Shown: one piece after another, positions 35,085-44,841 of the stretch | Position numbering within the stretch: position 1 is the first letter of the stretch | Layout of the letters: each line of letters opens with the position of its first letter | Assembly (NCBI GenBank): GCA_035235625.1 | Contig: CP141141.1 | Coordinates: 41,005,719 to 41,069,718 of the forward strand | From: Saururus chinensis | Lineage: Eukaryota; Streptophyta; Magnoliopsida; Piperales; Saururaceae | Direction of reading: 5' to 3' | DNA length: 64,000 nucleotides | The notes under the pieces: model-generated | Seen by the model: the letters and a program-made list of their open reading frames with translations, nothing else | The model's database searches: none | Told to the model about the DNA's origin: nothing | Position numbers and translations under genes: made by a program

Positions 35085-35183
35085 CAAATAGACTTGAAAA
35101 GGCAAATAAATGAAAGAAGGGTTTATAAATAATCTTATTTTATGTGATCTTTTTTATATTATTTAGTAAATGGAGTAAAAAAG

Positions 35184-35387
35184 TACTACAACAAAAAGGA
35201 TTATTAGCGACGCAACACCAAGCGTCGTTAAAAATAACTATTTGTGACATATATATATTCGTTACACAAGTTATAACTATTAGCGACACTTTTTCATAAA
35301 CATTGCTAATAGTATACCTAATAGCAATGCTTATATCAAAGTATCTCAAAAAATAATCTTGTTTGCGACACTTTAGATAAAGCGTCG

Positions 35388-35464
<77 letters not shown>

Positions 35465-37355
35465 AAAAATTTATAACTATTAGCGACGCTTATTAAAAAG
35501 TGTCACTAATTAGCAACGCTTAGAAATAAGTATTCCTAATTATTGAACTATTAACGACGCTTTTAAAATAGCATCGCTAATAGTTTTAAATTTAATAAAA
35601 AATTTAAAAATTTGAATTATTAGGGACACTTAAATATAATCATCCCTAATAGTTGAACCATTAGTGATGCTTTTAAAAGAATGTAGCTAATAGTTTTAAA
35701 TTTTATAAAAAATAAAAAAATTTAGACTATTAAGGACGCTTAATTAAAAGCATCCCTAATCGTAATACTACTAGGGACGCTTAGATATAAGTGTCCCTAA
35801 TAGTTGAACTATTAGCAACGCTTTTAAAAGAGCGTCGCTAATAGTTTTAAATTTAATAAAAAAAATTTAAAATTTTATACTATTAGGGATACTTAATTCA
35901 AAGCATCGCTAATAGTATTACTATTAGTAACACTTTGAATTAAGTGTCCCTAAGATTGTGAAATTTTAAATTTTTGTTATTAACTTTAAAACTTCAAAGC
36001 ATCCCTAATAGTAATACTATTAGGGACGTTTAGATATAAACGTCCCTAATAGTGAAACTATTAGCGACGCTTTTAAAAAAATGTTGATAATAATTTTAAT
36101 TTTAATAAAAAATTTAAAAAATTTGCACTATTAGGGACACTTAATTCAAAGTGTCTATAATAGTAATACTATTAGGGACACTTTTAAAAGCGTGTCACTA
36201 ATAATTTTAAATTCAATAAAAAATTATAAATTTTGGATGTGGGCGGTGTTGGGGTGGATGCAATGCGGTGGGGCGGGAAAAAACATCAAGGCACAGAGGG
36301 GGAGGGTGGAAGGCAGAGAAGAAGGATGCGGTGCGGTGGGGAAGAGGCGGCCGTGGGTGGCAGCAGGGGGATCTGGAGAAGAAGGACGGGAGGATGGGCG
36401 GGACGGAGGGGAATATATACCGTTCGGGCAAAATCGCCCGTGGGGTATTTTACTTTGCTAGCACAGGAAAATGTAATAGTCCCTAATAGTTGAACTATTA
36501 GCGATGGTTTTAAAAGAGTGTCACTAATAGTTTTAAATTTAATTAAAAAAATTTAAAATTTCAAACTACTAAGCATCCCTAATAGTAATACTATTAGGGA
36601 CGCTTATATCTAAGTATCCCTAATAGTTAAACTATTAGCGGCACTTTTGAAATAACGTCGCTAATAGTTTTAAAATAAAAATAATTATAGTAGTGACGCA
36701 TATTAGTATGAATGTTACTACCTTAGTATAGTAGCGACACATTGTTCTATGTGTCACTACTATTTTTTAATTTAAAAAAAGTTTAAAATAAAAGTTGGGG
36801 GGAGAGAGAAAGTGAAAGAGAGAGAAGGGGGGAGAGAGAGAGAGAAAGAGAAGGAGAATAAATATGGAGAGGGGAGAGAGAAAAAGAGAGAGAGATGCGG
36901 GGGAAGAGAGAGAAGGAAGAGAGGGAAGAGAGAGAGAAGGAAGAGAGGGAAGAGAGAGAGAAGGAAGAGAGGGAGAGGGCAAGAGAGGAAAGAGGAGAGA
37001 CATAGAGAGAGGGTAGAGAGAGATCGAGAGAGGGAGGATTTTAATTATACATTATTTTTTAAATTTTAAAATTTTTTTTTATAGTAGCGACATATATCAG
37101 TATGCGTCACTACTATTTTTTTATTTTAAAAATAAGTTTAAAAGAAAAGAAATAGGGGGAGAGAGAGAAGATGGCTATTACAGGGAGGGTATGTAGCAAG
37201 AGTGGATTGAGAAAGGAGGAGGGAGAGGGCGAAGGGAGAGAGAAAGGAAGAGCAAGAGAGGGGGCACCCTCCCTCTCTCTCCCCCTTTTTGCAACGCTTC
37301 CACTAGAAGCGTCGCAAAAAGGCAGCATGAGTGAAATTTTGCCCGCCTTATAATT
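35184..37355. mobile_element. CACTA-like element end with palindrome array (unit A)
   Basis: It opens TACTACAACAAAAAGGATTATTAGCG, close to the CACTACAAGAAAA terminus of En/Spm elements. From 35200 to 36740 it is packed with short hairpins, alternating AGGGACGC...GCGTCCCT and AGCGACGC...GCGTCGCT words joined by TTTTAAATTTAATAAAAAATT linkers. GC-rich inserts at about 36228-36440 and GA-rich tracts at 36798-37035 interrupt the array. No transposase is visible and no right terminus follows, so it is a truncated non-autonomous copy. The same structure recurs at 41876-44215. Confidence 0.65.
35390..35461. repeat. (AT)n microsatellite, about 36 units
   Basis: A continuous AT dinucleotide run lies inside the CACTA-like array of unit A. 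In unit B this exact place holds only a short ATATATA, while a shorter run appears instead at 41940-41963. Confidence 0.95.
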
Positions 37356-37843
37356 AACCCCCCCACTCTCCGCCCCCGCCCCGGCGACCACCCCCCTCTT
37401 CCCCCTAGCTCCCCCCCTGTCCCCCCCCCCCCCCTCATGCTCCTCCTCTTTGCGCCCCACCCCGGCGACCACCCCCTCCTCCCTCCGGCTCCATCCCCTC
37501 CACTGGATATTTATATTGGAGCGTGGAATGGTGAAAATGCAGCTTACCGTAAAAGGAATTTTGATAGTTTGAATTCCCCCAAAGATTTTGAAAATAGAAC
37601 AGAACCTCGGTTCATGTTTGTCAGAATGAGCCTAGTAGCTATTGAAGGCTATTAAATTTCGATCTGATAGTGCATGGTAGTCAGGATCGGTAAGTTTGAA
37701 TTACTTACCTACCCTATCTATTAATGTGTGTCGTTGTATCTTGATCTAATGACATGTTAACTTTATTGCTATAAAAAACACAATAATCAGGTACAGAGAA
37801 ACTTCATAGAAACTTCAACGGTCAATGTCGATCTTCTAATATA
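37356..37843. other. Unit A/B spacer, no gene recognised
   Basis: A C-rich tract (37360-37500) is followed by unique-looking sequence that is shared with 44160-44570 between units B and C. The shared part ends at the TA where the mariner-type element is inserted. Confidence 0.7.
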
Positions 37844-37972
37844 CTCCCTCCGTCCAATATTAATAGCTCCATTACCGATTTTTATTTTTATTAAGATTAG
37901 AATCACATCTCTCTTACGCGCGTCTAACAATAAACGAAAACAAAAAACAGAAGAACTGGAACTGCGTCCTCG

Positions 37973-38611
37973 TTGCAACCACTCCAGTCATCTTCATCAT
38001 TGTTTTCTCTTTTGAATTTCGACCCATCTCCGAAAGTTGCCTATCAAGTAGAAGCTGATCTCCGAGGGAACATAGAAAAGTCGACACTCGCGTTCGTAAT
38101 TGCCTTCCGCTTTAAAAACCCCTTCCACTCTCACTCCCCCTTCCATGTCTTCTCCCACCCGTTGCCGATGGCGTCGCTGACGCCCAGCGTGCTGGCAAAG
38201 CTGCTGGAGTACGCGAGCACAAATGTCAAGGTGGAAGGTGAGCACCAGACGCTGCCGCTCCAGGTGGTGGGGATTATGCCTCACGGGGATGACCCGCTGC
38301 GCGCTGCCCGCCCCGGCTTCTTCCTCCTTGTCTTTGACTCTCGTCATACGGTCTACATCTCCGTCTCCGACGAGGACACCGAACTCGTCTCCTCCGACCG
38401 CGTCCAGCCCGGCCAGTTCGTGTATGTCTCCTACCTCGACTCGGCCTCCCCTGTCCCTAGTCTTTGCGGCCTCCATACTCTCCCCCGCCGCTGCCCTTGC
38501 ATCGGAGAGCCGGTAGACCTCGTTCTGTCAAATTTTATTCTCCCGGCTCGGTTGGCTGGTGCCCCGTCTAGGGACGAGAAGGTGCGTAAGAAAGCATATG
38601 CGGCTTTCTAA
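37973..38611 (+). pseudogene. Captured DUF936-family gene fragment
   Basis: From the ATG at 38168 the frame begins MASLTPSVLAKLLEYA and continues with VKVEGEHQTLPLQVVGI, RPGFFLLVFDSRHTVYIS, LVSSDRVQPGQFVYV, SPVPSLCGLHTLPRR and PCIGEPVDLV. This is the conserved N-terminal domain of the plant DUF936 family (function not established). The frame is open upstream to 37973, but the family normally starts at MASLTP. A TAA at 38609-38611 ends it after about 148 codons, whereas full members are several hundred residues. An open frame of unknown identity (AIDVEWKEFSGVRKD) resumes immediately after the stop. The fragment lies within the mariner-type element, so it is captured and truncated. Confidence 0.85.
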
Positions 38612-38984
38612 GCTATTGACGTTGAATGGAAGGAGTTCTCCGGCGTCAGAAAGGATATCCAGACGAAGCTCATTGGAGAATGGAGGTCTGGCGATCGGGA
38701 GGAATGAGACGAGGAGGTTGAGTTTGGACTTGTCGAAGAAGGGCTGGGAGAGTACTCCTCCGGGGATGAAAAATGTGGCGCAGAATCCTTTGAAACCATA
38801 CTCAAGTAGAAGGAGAGTTTGAGCAAGCCCGAATATGCTTCTGTGACAGTGAATTTGCCATTTTGCCTTTTCCAGTTCTTTCCTGTTTTCCCTTTCCTGA
38901 TTTCTAGTCTGGTTTTTCGCTCTTTGAGAGTTGTATGATAGAAAAGAAAAATGAAACAAACAGCTTTGGCTTGTTCTTTCAGTT

Positions 38985-39405
38985 TGTTCATGCAGATCTC
39001 CGAGGTCTACGACATCCTCAGCGACCCCCGACAAGCGCCAAATCTAAGACTAGTTCGGCAAGGAGGGCCATAACCACCCCCCCCCCCCCCCCCCCGGGAT
39101 TTCGGCTCCAAGGCCTGCGCCGGCGGCGGCTTCCAGTTTAACCCCTGCAACGCAGAGGACATATTTGCCGAATTGCTCGGCAAGGGAAGCAGAGCATTTC
39201 CTAGGGACGTGCAGTTCTTCTGGGCGTCAACAACGGCGACGCATGGCCGAGGAAGACACTGCTTGTGGAGAACAAGCTTCTCTGTTCTTGCGTCACCGCC
39301 TGTAGAGTGTGGAGAATAAGCTTCCCTGCTCGTTGGAGGAGTTGTACATTGGAGCCAAGAAGAAGATGATGACGATCTCGAGGAATATTTCGGACTCCAA
39401 AAAAA
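38985..39405 (+). pseudogene. Captured DnaJ (class B J-protein) gene fragment
   Basis: A polypyrimidine tract and TGCAG acceptor at about 38985-38995 precede ISEVYDILSDP, the end of a J-domain. After a poly-C run (39077-39094) comes GGGFQFNPCNAEDIFAELLG, typical of the Gly/Phe-to-linker region. Then at about 39308-39400 comes VENKLPCSLEELYIGAKKKM and MTISRNI, the start of the C-terminal substrate-binding domain. The order is that of a DNAJB/Sis1-type Hsp40 co-chaperone. Frameshifts and a stop separate the pieces and the HPD-containing half of the J-domain is missing, so it is non-functional. The retained intron end shows that the source was genomic DNA and not mRNA. Confidence 0.82.
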
Positions 39406-39535
39406 ACGGGAGGTCTATTTTTCACGTGAGAGGCATAAGAAATGTGTCTAACGGTTAAATTAAACCATATGGAGCAATTAATACGGAACAGTGGTTTTAC
39501 CCTATTGGAGCTATTAAAATAGGACGGAGGGAGTA

Positions 39536-39632
39536 CCTCTTTTTGCCCCATATTAAGTGTCCTAATAATTTTTTTAAATAATGTTTATTTATCTAAAAAT
39601 CAATAAGATCCGTAATATGGGATAAAAGGAGT
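39536..39632. mobile_element. Small TA-flanked MITE upstream of BAHD-B 3' end
   Basis: CCTCTTTTTGCCCCATATTA on the left mirrors TAATATGGGATAAAAGGAG on the right. The same MITE sits at the equivalent place before BAHD-C (44571-44657). The mariner-type element inserted at this MITE's left TA. Confidence 0.8.
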
Positions 39633-39788
39633 ATATACTTAAATATTGTACTATATTATTATACATTAGTCCACGGAGAAGAGAACACAATCTTAATTGA
39701 TTGATTTAAGTTCCTCACCCCCAAAACAAAGTCTACTAGGCATGTGCCAAAATACATCTCCCCCTTACTAAGTACTTATCGGCATCTT

Positions 39789-41153
39789 TCAAAAGTCGAT
39801 TAGGCCCTCCTTGAAGAAAGTAGCAAAACGCTCCATCTCCCACTCTGGGCCCACCAATCCAATCTCTATTCCCCCGTCCCCACCCCTACTCTCCGCTAGG
39901 GATATGGCCCCAGTGCTTTCGATCGAGACTATCTCCACCTTCTTAGGAGGGCCCCATCCAAAATCCGTCTCATAGACCCGAAACCGCGGAGACCCGGCAA
40001 TGGACATGCATCGCTCCGCAAACATCTTCGGTAACATTGAGACCACTGCCCTAAACCCCTCCACCACCCGGCCGTCTAGCCCTTGGATCCCGGCCTGAAT
40101 TTCTCTTGAGGCGGCAATGAGCCCGTCAGCTCCTCCAGCCAGCTCGGCCCCGCTTGCTGTGCAGGATACACCGCCAATGCAGTTGCCAAAGTAGGCATCC
40201 GGCACCGGTAGGTCCAGCCGTCTCCGACAATCCGCAACGAAGGTGAAATAAACGGTTTTGTCCTCGTGTCTGCGGGCCTTGGTCAAGCACACCCACACGT
40301 ATGAGCAGGCCACCACAAATGTAGACGGCCTGCCACACCCGCCAGAAGAGATCCCATTCCGGAGCTTGTCGATTTGGTCCCGGGTCAGGACAAATGTGGA
40401 GCGGACGATTCGGCCGAGTTGGGTCTTCCTGGATGCCAACTCGAGGGAAGCCTCTAACTCGGGCCGGAGTCGTTCCAAGTCCTGCAAGAACACCCTCTTC
40501 TTCTCCTCCAGGTGTTCGAGGATTGCCCGATCGTAGATCGGCGACTCATGAACCACCGATGGATTGCCGCCGGAGCGGTGAATCGCGGCCCAGGACTTGA
40601 TGAACCAGGTGGAGCTGCGGCCATCCCCCACCGCGTGGTGTATTGACACGCCGAGGCAGAAGCCGGCGCCGGGGAAGATGTTTACCTGCACTGCGAGCAG
40701 TGGAGACCGGGCCCTTTCGTCGGCTGCAGGGAGGGGCGGCACAAACGGGTGCATCGCTTTCACATCTTTAGCACTATCGGCGACGAGGAACGCAAAGTCA
40801 GTGTCGGATTCGGCAACGAGGAGCGCAACGGAGTCGCCGTCCGCATAGGCGATGACGAGGTCCCCAGTCTCCGGGCTGGGAGTGAGGTTGCCCGCAAGAG
40901 AGAAGAAGGTCTGGAGGGTCAGTGAGAGGGAGCAGCGGAGGCCAGGGAGGTGGGAGCTGAGGAAGTCATCAGTGTAGACGCCGTCGTAGTGGTAGAAGAA
41001 TAGGCGCTGGACAAGCCCCACAGCAAGCCAAGGCACGTCGAAGAAGGTGAGGGGGAGGGTGGTCGGAGGAACTGAAGCCGGCGGCGGGGACACCCGGAGC
41101 TGCTCCACCACCTTCACCGCCGGAGCCTGGGCTTCCGCCTGAGTCAGAGCCAT
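39789..41153 (-). CDS. BAHD acyltransferase B (malonyltransferase-like clade)
   Basis: A single-exon 454-aa ORF on the minus strand. BAHD enzymes transfer an acyl group from acyl-CoA to a hydroxyl or amine of a specialised metabolite, usually in the cytosol. The catalytic HxxxD motif is H173-A-V-G-D177 within SIHHAVGDG. The structural DFGWG motif is at 397-401, and YFGNC at 321-325 marks the anthocyanin/phenolic-glucoside malonyltransferase-like clade. An early PLTFFDVPWL motif (34-43) is also typical. Length equals the family norm, and both domains are complete. The start MALTQAEA is supported by alignment with copy C. Acyl donor and acceptor cannot be told from sequence. Codon use is strongly GC-ending. 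Its 3' half matches pseudogene A exactly at protein level. A TATTTATA motif on the minus strand lies about 270 bases upstream. Confidence 0.95.
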   Translation of the reverse strand: MALTQAEAQAPAVKVVEQLRVSPPPASVPPTTLPLTFFDVPWLAVGLVQRLFFYHYDGVYTDDFLSSHLPGLRCSLSLTLQTFFSLAGNLTPSPETGDLVIAYADGDSVALLVAESDTDFAFLVADSAKDVKAMHPFVPPLPAADERARSPLLAVQVNIFPGAGFCLGVSIHHAVGDGRSSTWFIKSWAAIHRSGGNPSVVHESPIYDRAILEHLEEKKRVFLQDLERLRPELEASLELASRKTQLGRIVRSTFVLTRDQIDKLRNGISSGGCGRPSTFVVACSYVWVCLTKARRHEDKTVYFTFVADCRRRLDLPVPDAYFGNCIGGVSCTASGAELAGGADGLIAASREIQAGIQGLDGRVVEGFRAVVSMLPKMFAERCMSIAGSPRFRVYETDFGWGPPKKVEIVSIESTGAISLAESRGGDGGIEIGLVGPEWEMERFATFFKEGLIDF

Positions 41154-41875
41154 GACAAGAGACGTGTGGATTGGGGGGTGGTCGAGTCCGACACCGAGAA
41201 ACTTGGATGGGTAGAAGGAAGAGCAGTTGCGAATCAGGACAGTGATAACTGATAAGAAGGGACTGAGGTCAGTGATAAGAAATTTATTTTATGGGTGTCG
41301 GAGATCACTCTCCCACTGGCTCTCCTTCCCGACCCTGTCATTATAAAATAGTTGCGTTATTATAAGCTGTCGCTTATGTGCGCTAAGTGTAAGTCTGGCA
41401 TCATCAGCAAAATACAAGGAGTATAAATACACCGACATGAAACAACCTTACACGGCCAAAATGCATTTACAAAGCTGGAGTAAAATAACCTGACGCCTTC
41501 ACGTGCTATATAATAATAGGAGGGCGTTAAGTGTTATATAAAAAACAAGATTAAGCAATGTCACACCTATGTGTCTAACAATTAGATAATTGCATGTCAT
41601 TTTATGACTTGCCCTTTTTCTTGGAAGGGGCAGAGAAATCAACCCATGCAAGCCTCTTTGGATCCCACCTGATCATGACATTTCATCGGAAACTCTCGTG
41701 TGATCCATGATTATCGAATGCAAAGCTCCCTTTAGGAACTTCGATTCTTATTCGGTAGCTTAAGAAAATGCAGTGCCAAATAGACTTGAAAAGGCAAATA
41801 AATGAAAGAAGAGTTTATAAATAATCTTATTTTATGTGATCTTTTTTATATTATTTAGTAAATGGAGTAAAAAAG
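41154..41875. other. BAHD-B 5' flank
   Basis: No gene. On the minus strand GTGTATTTATACTCC near 41417-41431 is a possible TATA region. The corresponding block in unit C (about 46373-46388) reads TCTTTATA and lies closer to the ATG. From 41511 the sequence matches unit A at 32640 onward. Confidence 0.5.
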
Positions 41876-43559
41876 TACTACAACAAAAAGGATTATTAGC
41901 GACGCAACACCAAGCGTCGCTAAAAATAACTATTTGTGATATATATATATATATATATATATATTCGTCGTAAAGGTTATAACTATTAGCGATGCTTTTT
42001 CATAAACATTGCTAATAGTATACCTAATAACTATGTTTATATCAAAGCGTCTCTAAAAATAATCTTGTTTGCGACGCTTTAGATAAAGCACCACTAATAT
42101 ATATAAATTTTAAAAAAATAAAAAATTTATAACTATTAGCAACGCTTATTAAAAAGGGTCGCTAATTAGCGACACTTAGAAATAAGTATTCCTAATCGTT
42201 GAACTATTAACGACGCTTTTAAAATAGCGACGCTAATAGTTTTAAATTTATTGAAAAATTTTAAAAATTTCAAATTATTAAGGACACTTAATTCAAAGTG
42301 GGATGCTTAGATATAATCGTCCTTAATAGTTAAATCATTAGCGATGCTTTTAAAAGAACGTAGCTAATAGTTTTAAATTTTATAAAAAAAAACTAAAATT
42401 TTTGGACGGTTAGGGATGCTTAATTAAAAGCATCCCTCATCGTAATACTATTAGGTACGCTTAGATATAAGTGTCCCTAATAGTTGAACTATTAGAGACG
42501 CTTTTAAAAGAGCGTCGCTAATAGTTTTAAATTTAATAAGAAAATTAAAAATTTCATACTATTAGGGACACTTAATTCAAAGCATCACTAATAGTATTAC
42601 AATTAGCGACACTTTGAATTAAGTGTCCCTAATATTGCAAAATTTTAATTTTTTTTATTAAATTTAAAACTTAAAGCATCCCTAATAGTAATACTATTAA
42701 GGACACTTAGATATAAGTGTCCCTAATAGTGGAACCATTAGCAATATTTTTTTAAAAAATGTCGATAATAGTTTTAATTTTAATAAAAAAAATTAAAATT
42801 TTTGCACTATTAGGGACACTTAATTCAAAGTGTGTAAGAGTAATACTCTTAGGGACGCTTTTAAAAGCGTGTCACTAATAATTTTAAATTTAATAAAAAA
42901 TTAAAAATTTTGTGTTGGACTGCAGTGGGGTGGATGCAATGTGATGGGGCAGGAAAAAACGTCAGGGCACAGAGGGGAAGGGAGGAAGGAGGAGAAAAAG
43001 GATGCATTGTGGCGAGGAGGAGGCGGGTGGATGCAGTGCTGCGGGGCAGAGGCAGTTGTGGGCGGCGGCAAGGAGATCTGGAGAAGAAGATGGACGGGAG
43101 GAAGGGTGGGATGGACGGGATAAATATCGTTTAGGCAAAATCGCTCGTGCGGTATTTTACTTCGCTCGCACAAGCAAATGTAATCATCCCTAATAGTTAA
43201 ACTATTAGCAACGCTTTTAAAATAGCGTCGCTAATAGTTTAAAATTTAATAAAAAAATTAAAATTTCAGACTATTAGGGATGCTTAATTCAAAGCGTGCC
43301 TAATAGTAGTACTATTAAGGATGCTTATATCTAAGTATCCCTAATAGTTAAACTATTAGTGACACTTTTGAAATAGCGTCGCTAGTAGTTTTAAAATTTT
43401 AAAAATAAAATTCATTATAGTAGCGATGCATATTAGTATGCGTCGCTACTACCTTAGTATAGCGACACATTGTTCTATGTGTCGCTACTATTTTTTTAAT
43501 TTAAAAAAAGTTTAAAATAAAAGATAGGGGAGAGAGAAGGGGAAGAGAGAGGGAGAGGG

Positions 43560-43606
<47 letters not shown>

Positions 43607-44215
43607 GGGGAGAGAGAGAAGGAAGAGAGGGAGAGGGAGAGAGAGGAAAGAGGAGAGACATAGAGAGAGAGGGTAGAGAGATCGAGAGAGGGAGGATTTT
43701 AATTATATATTATTTTTTAAATTTTAAAAAATAAAAAATATTTATAGTAGTGACGCATATTAGTATGCGTCGCCACTACCATAAGGTATTAGCGACGCAT
43801 ACTGATATGTGTCATTACTTTTTTTTAATTTTAAAAATAAGTTTAAAAGAAAAGAAATAGGGGGAGAGAGAGAAGGGGTAAGAGAGGGAGAGGGGAGAGA
43901 GAAAAAGAGAGAGAGTGAGAGGAAATAAAGAGAGGAGAGAGGGAAGAGGAAGAGAGGTAGAGAGAAGGAAGAGAGAGAGAGAGAGAGAAGAGGGCTATTA
44001 CAGGGAGGGTACGTAGGGAGAAGGGAGAGAGAAAGGAGGAGCAGGAGGGGGCCCGCCCTCCCTCTCTCTCCTCTCTCCCCCTTTATGCGACGCTTCCACT
44101 AGAAGCATCGCAAAAAGGCAGCATGAGCAAAATTTTGCCTGCGTTATAATTAACCCCCTCCCCCCGCCCCAAGCCCCCAACGACCACCCCCTCCTCCCTC
44201 CCACTCCCCCCTCTC
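41876..44215. mobile_element. CACTA-like element end with palindrome array (unit B)
   Basis: It starts TACTACAACAAAAAGGATTATTAGCG at the same flank as in unit A, so the insertion preceded the A/B duplication. The hairpin words, the GC-rich insert (42920-43140, matching 36228-36440) and GA tracts at 43525-43690 and 43858-43990 are all shared. The array ends near GCGACGCTTCCACTAGAAGC at 44090. No transposase and no right terminus are visible. The unit-C flank at 52150-52240 lacks the insertion. Confidence 0.65.
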
Positions 44216-44570
44216 CTTCCCCTCCACTTGATATTTATATTGGAGCGTGGAATGGTGAAAAGACAGCTTACCTTAAAAGAATTTTGATAGTTTGAATTCC
44301 CCCAAATATTTTGAAAATAGAAGAGTTAACCTGGGTTCATGTTTGTCAGAATGAGCCTAGCCATTAAAGGCTAATAAATTTCGATCTGATAGTGCATGGT
44401 ACTCAGGATAGGTAAGTTTGAATTACTTACCTACCCTATCTATTAATGTGTGTCGTTGTATCTTGATCTAATGACATGTTAACTTTATTGCTATAAAAAA
44501 CACAATAATCAGGTACAGAGAAACTTCGTAGAAACTTCAAGGATCAATGTCGATCTTCTAATATACCTCT
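44216..44570. other. Unit B/C spacer with empty mariner site
   Basis: Shared with 37500-37843. It runs into TCTAATATACCTC at 44560-44575, the unoccupied target of the element at 37844-39533. No gene. Confidence 0.75.
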
Positions 44571-44657
44571 TTTTGCCCCATATTAAGTGTCCTATTAAAT
44601 TTTTTAAATAATTTTTATTTATCTAAAAATTAATAAGATACATAATATGGGATAGAA
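44571..44657. mobile_element. Small TA-flanked MITE before BAHD-C 3' end
   Basis: CCTCTTTTTGCCCCATATTA ... TAATATGGGATAGAAG, an intact relative of 39536-39632. Confidence 0.75.
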
Positions 44658-44841
44658 GATTCTAATGGATTGCTTGAAACCCCCACCCAAACAACAATAT
44701 TGTACTATATTATTACACATTAGTTCTCGGAGAAGAGAACACAATCTTAGTTGATTGATTTAAGTTCTCCACACCGAAACAAAGTTTACTAGGCATGTGC
44801 CAAAATACATCTCCTCCTTACTAAGTACTTATCGGCATCTT

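Larger units (their letters stand above)
29480..37843. repeat. Segmental duplication unit A of the BAHD array
   Basis: Order: BAHD-A 3' half, foldback insertion, 5' flank with two TIR insertions, the TCTTTGGATCCCACCTGATCATGACA block (about 32785), solo LTR, CACTA-like left end, and spacer to 37843. The same order without the insertions occurs in unit B (39640-44570). The BAHD and flank parts recur in unit C (44690-52240). Unit limits are where I lose alignment by eye. Confidence 0.8.
37844..39533. mobile_element. Gene-carrying mariner/Stowaway-type element (Pack-type)
   Basis: Left end CTCCCTCCGTCC...TTAATAGCTCCA (37844) and right end TGGAGCTATTAA...GGACGGAGGGAG (39533) are terminal inverted repeats of the Stowaway / Tc1-mariner type. 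Both are flanked by TA (37842-37843, 39534-39535). The B/C spacer holds the empty site at about 44565-44575 (CTAATATACCTCTTTTTG) with one TA. The interior has no transposase but carries a DUF936 gene fragment and a DnaJ gene fragment, the latter with part of an intron. An alternative is two Stowaway elements that mobilised the DNA between them. Confidence 0.82.
39640..44570. repeat. Segmental duplication unit B of the BAHD array
   Basis: It contains BAHD-B, a 5' flank in which the region equivalent to 31392-32640 of unit A is deleted, the ATAATAATAGGAGGGCGTT block at 41511, the unoccupied solo-LTR target near 41780, and a CACTA-like array. Similarity to unit A is very high in the BAHD 3' half and in the array. 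Confidence 0.8.

Noticed and set aside
35184..37110. Possible CRISPR-like or satellite array because of regular repeats
   Set aside because: Repeats are inverted hairpins of unequal spacing in a plant transposon context, with no constant-length spacers.
36192..37472. Gly/Arg/Lys-rich ORFs within the palindrome array
   Set aside because: Low-complexity GA- and GC-rich tracts; the same tracts in unit B (42901-43193) have shifted frames.
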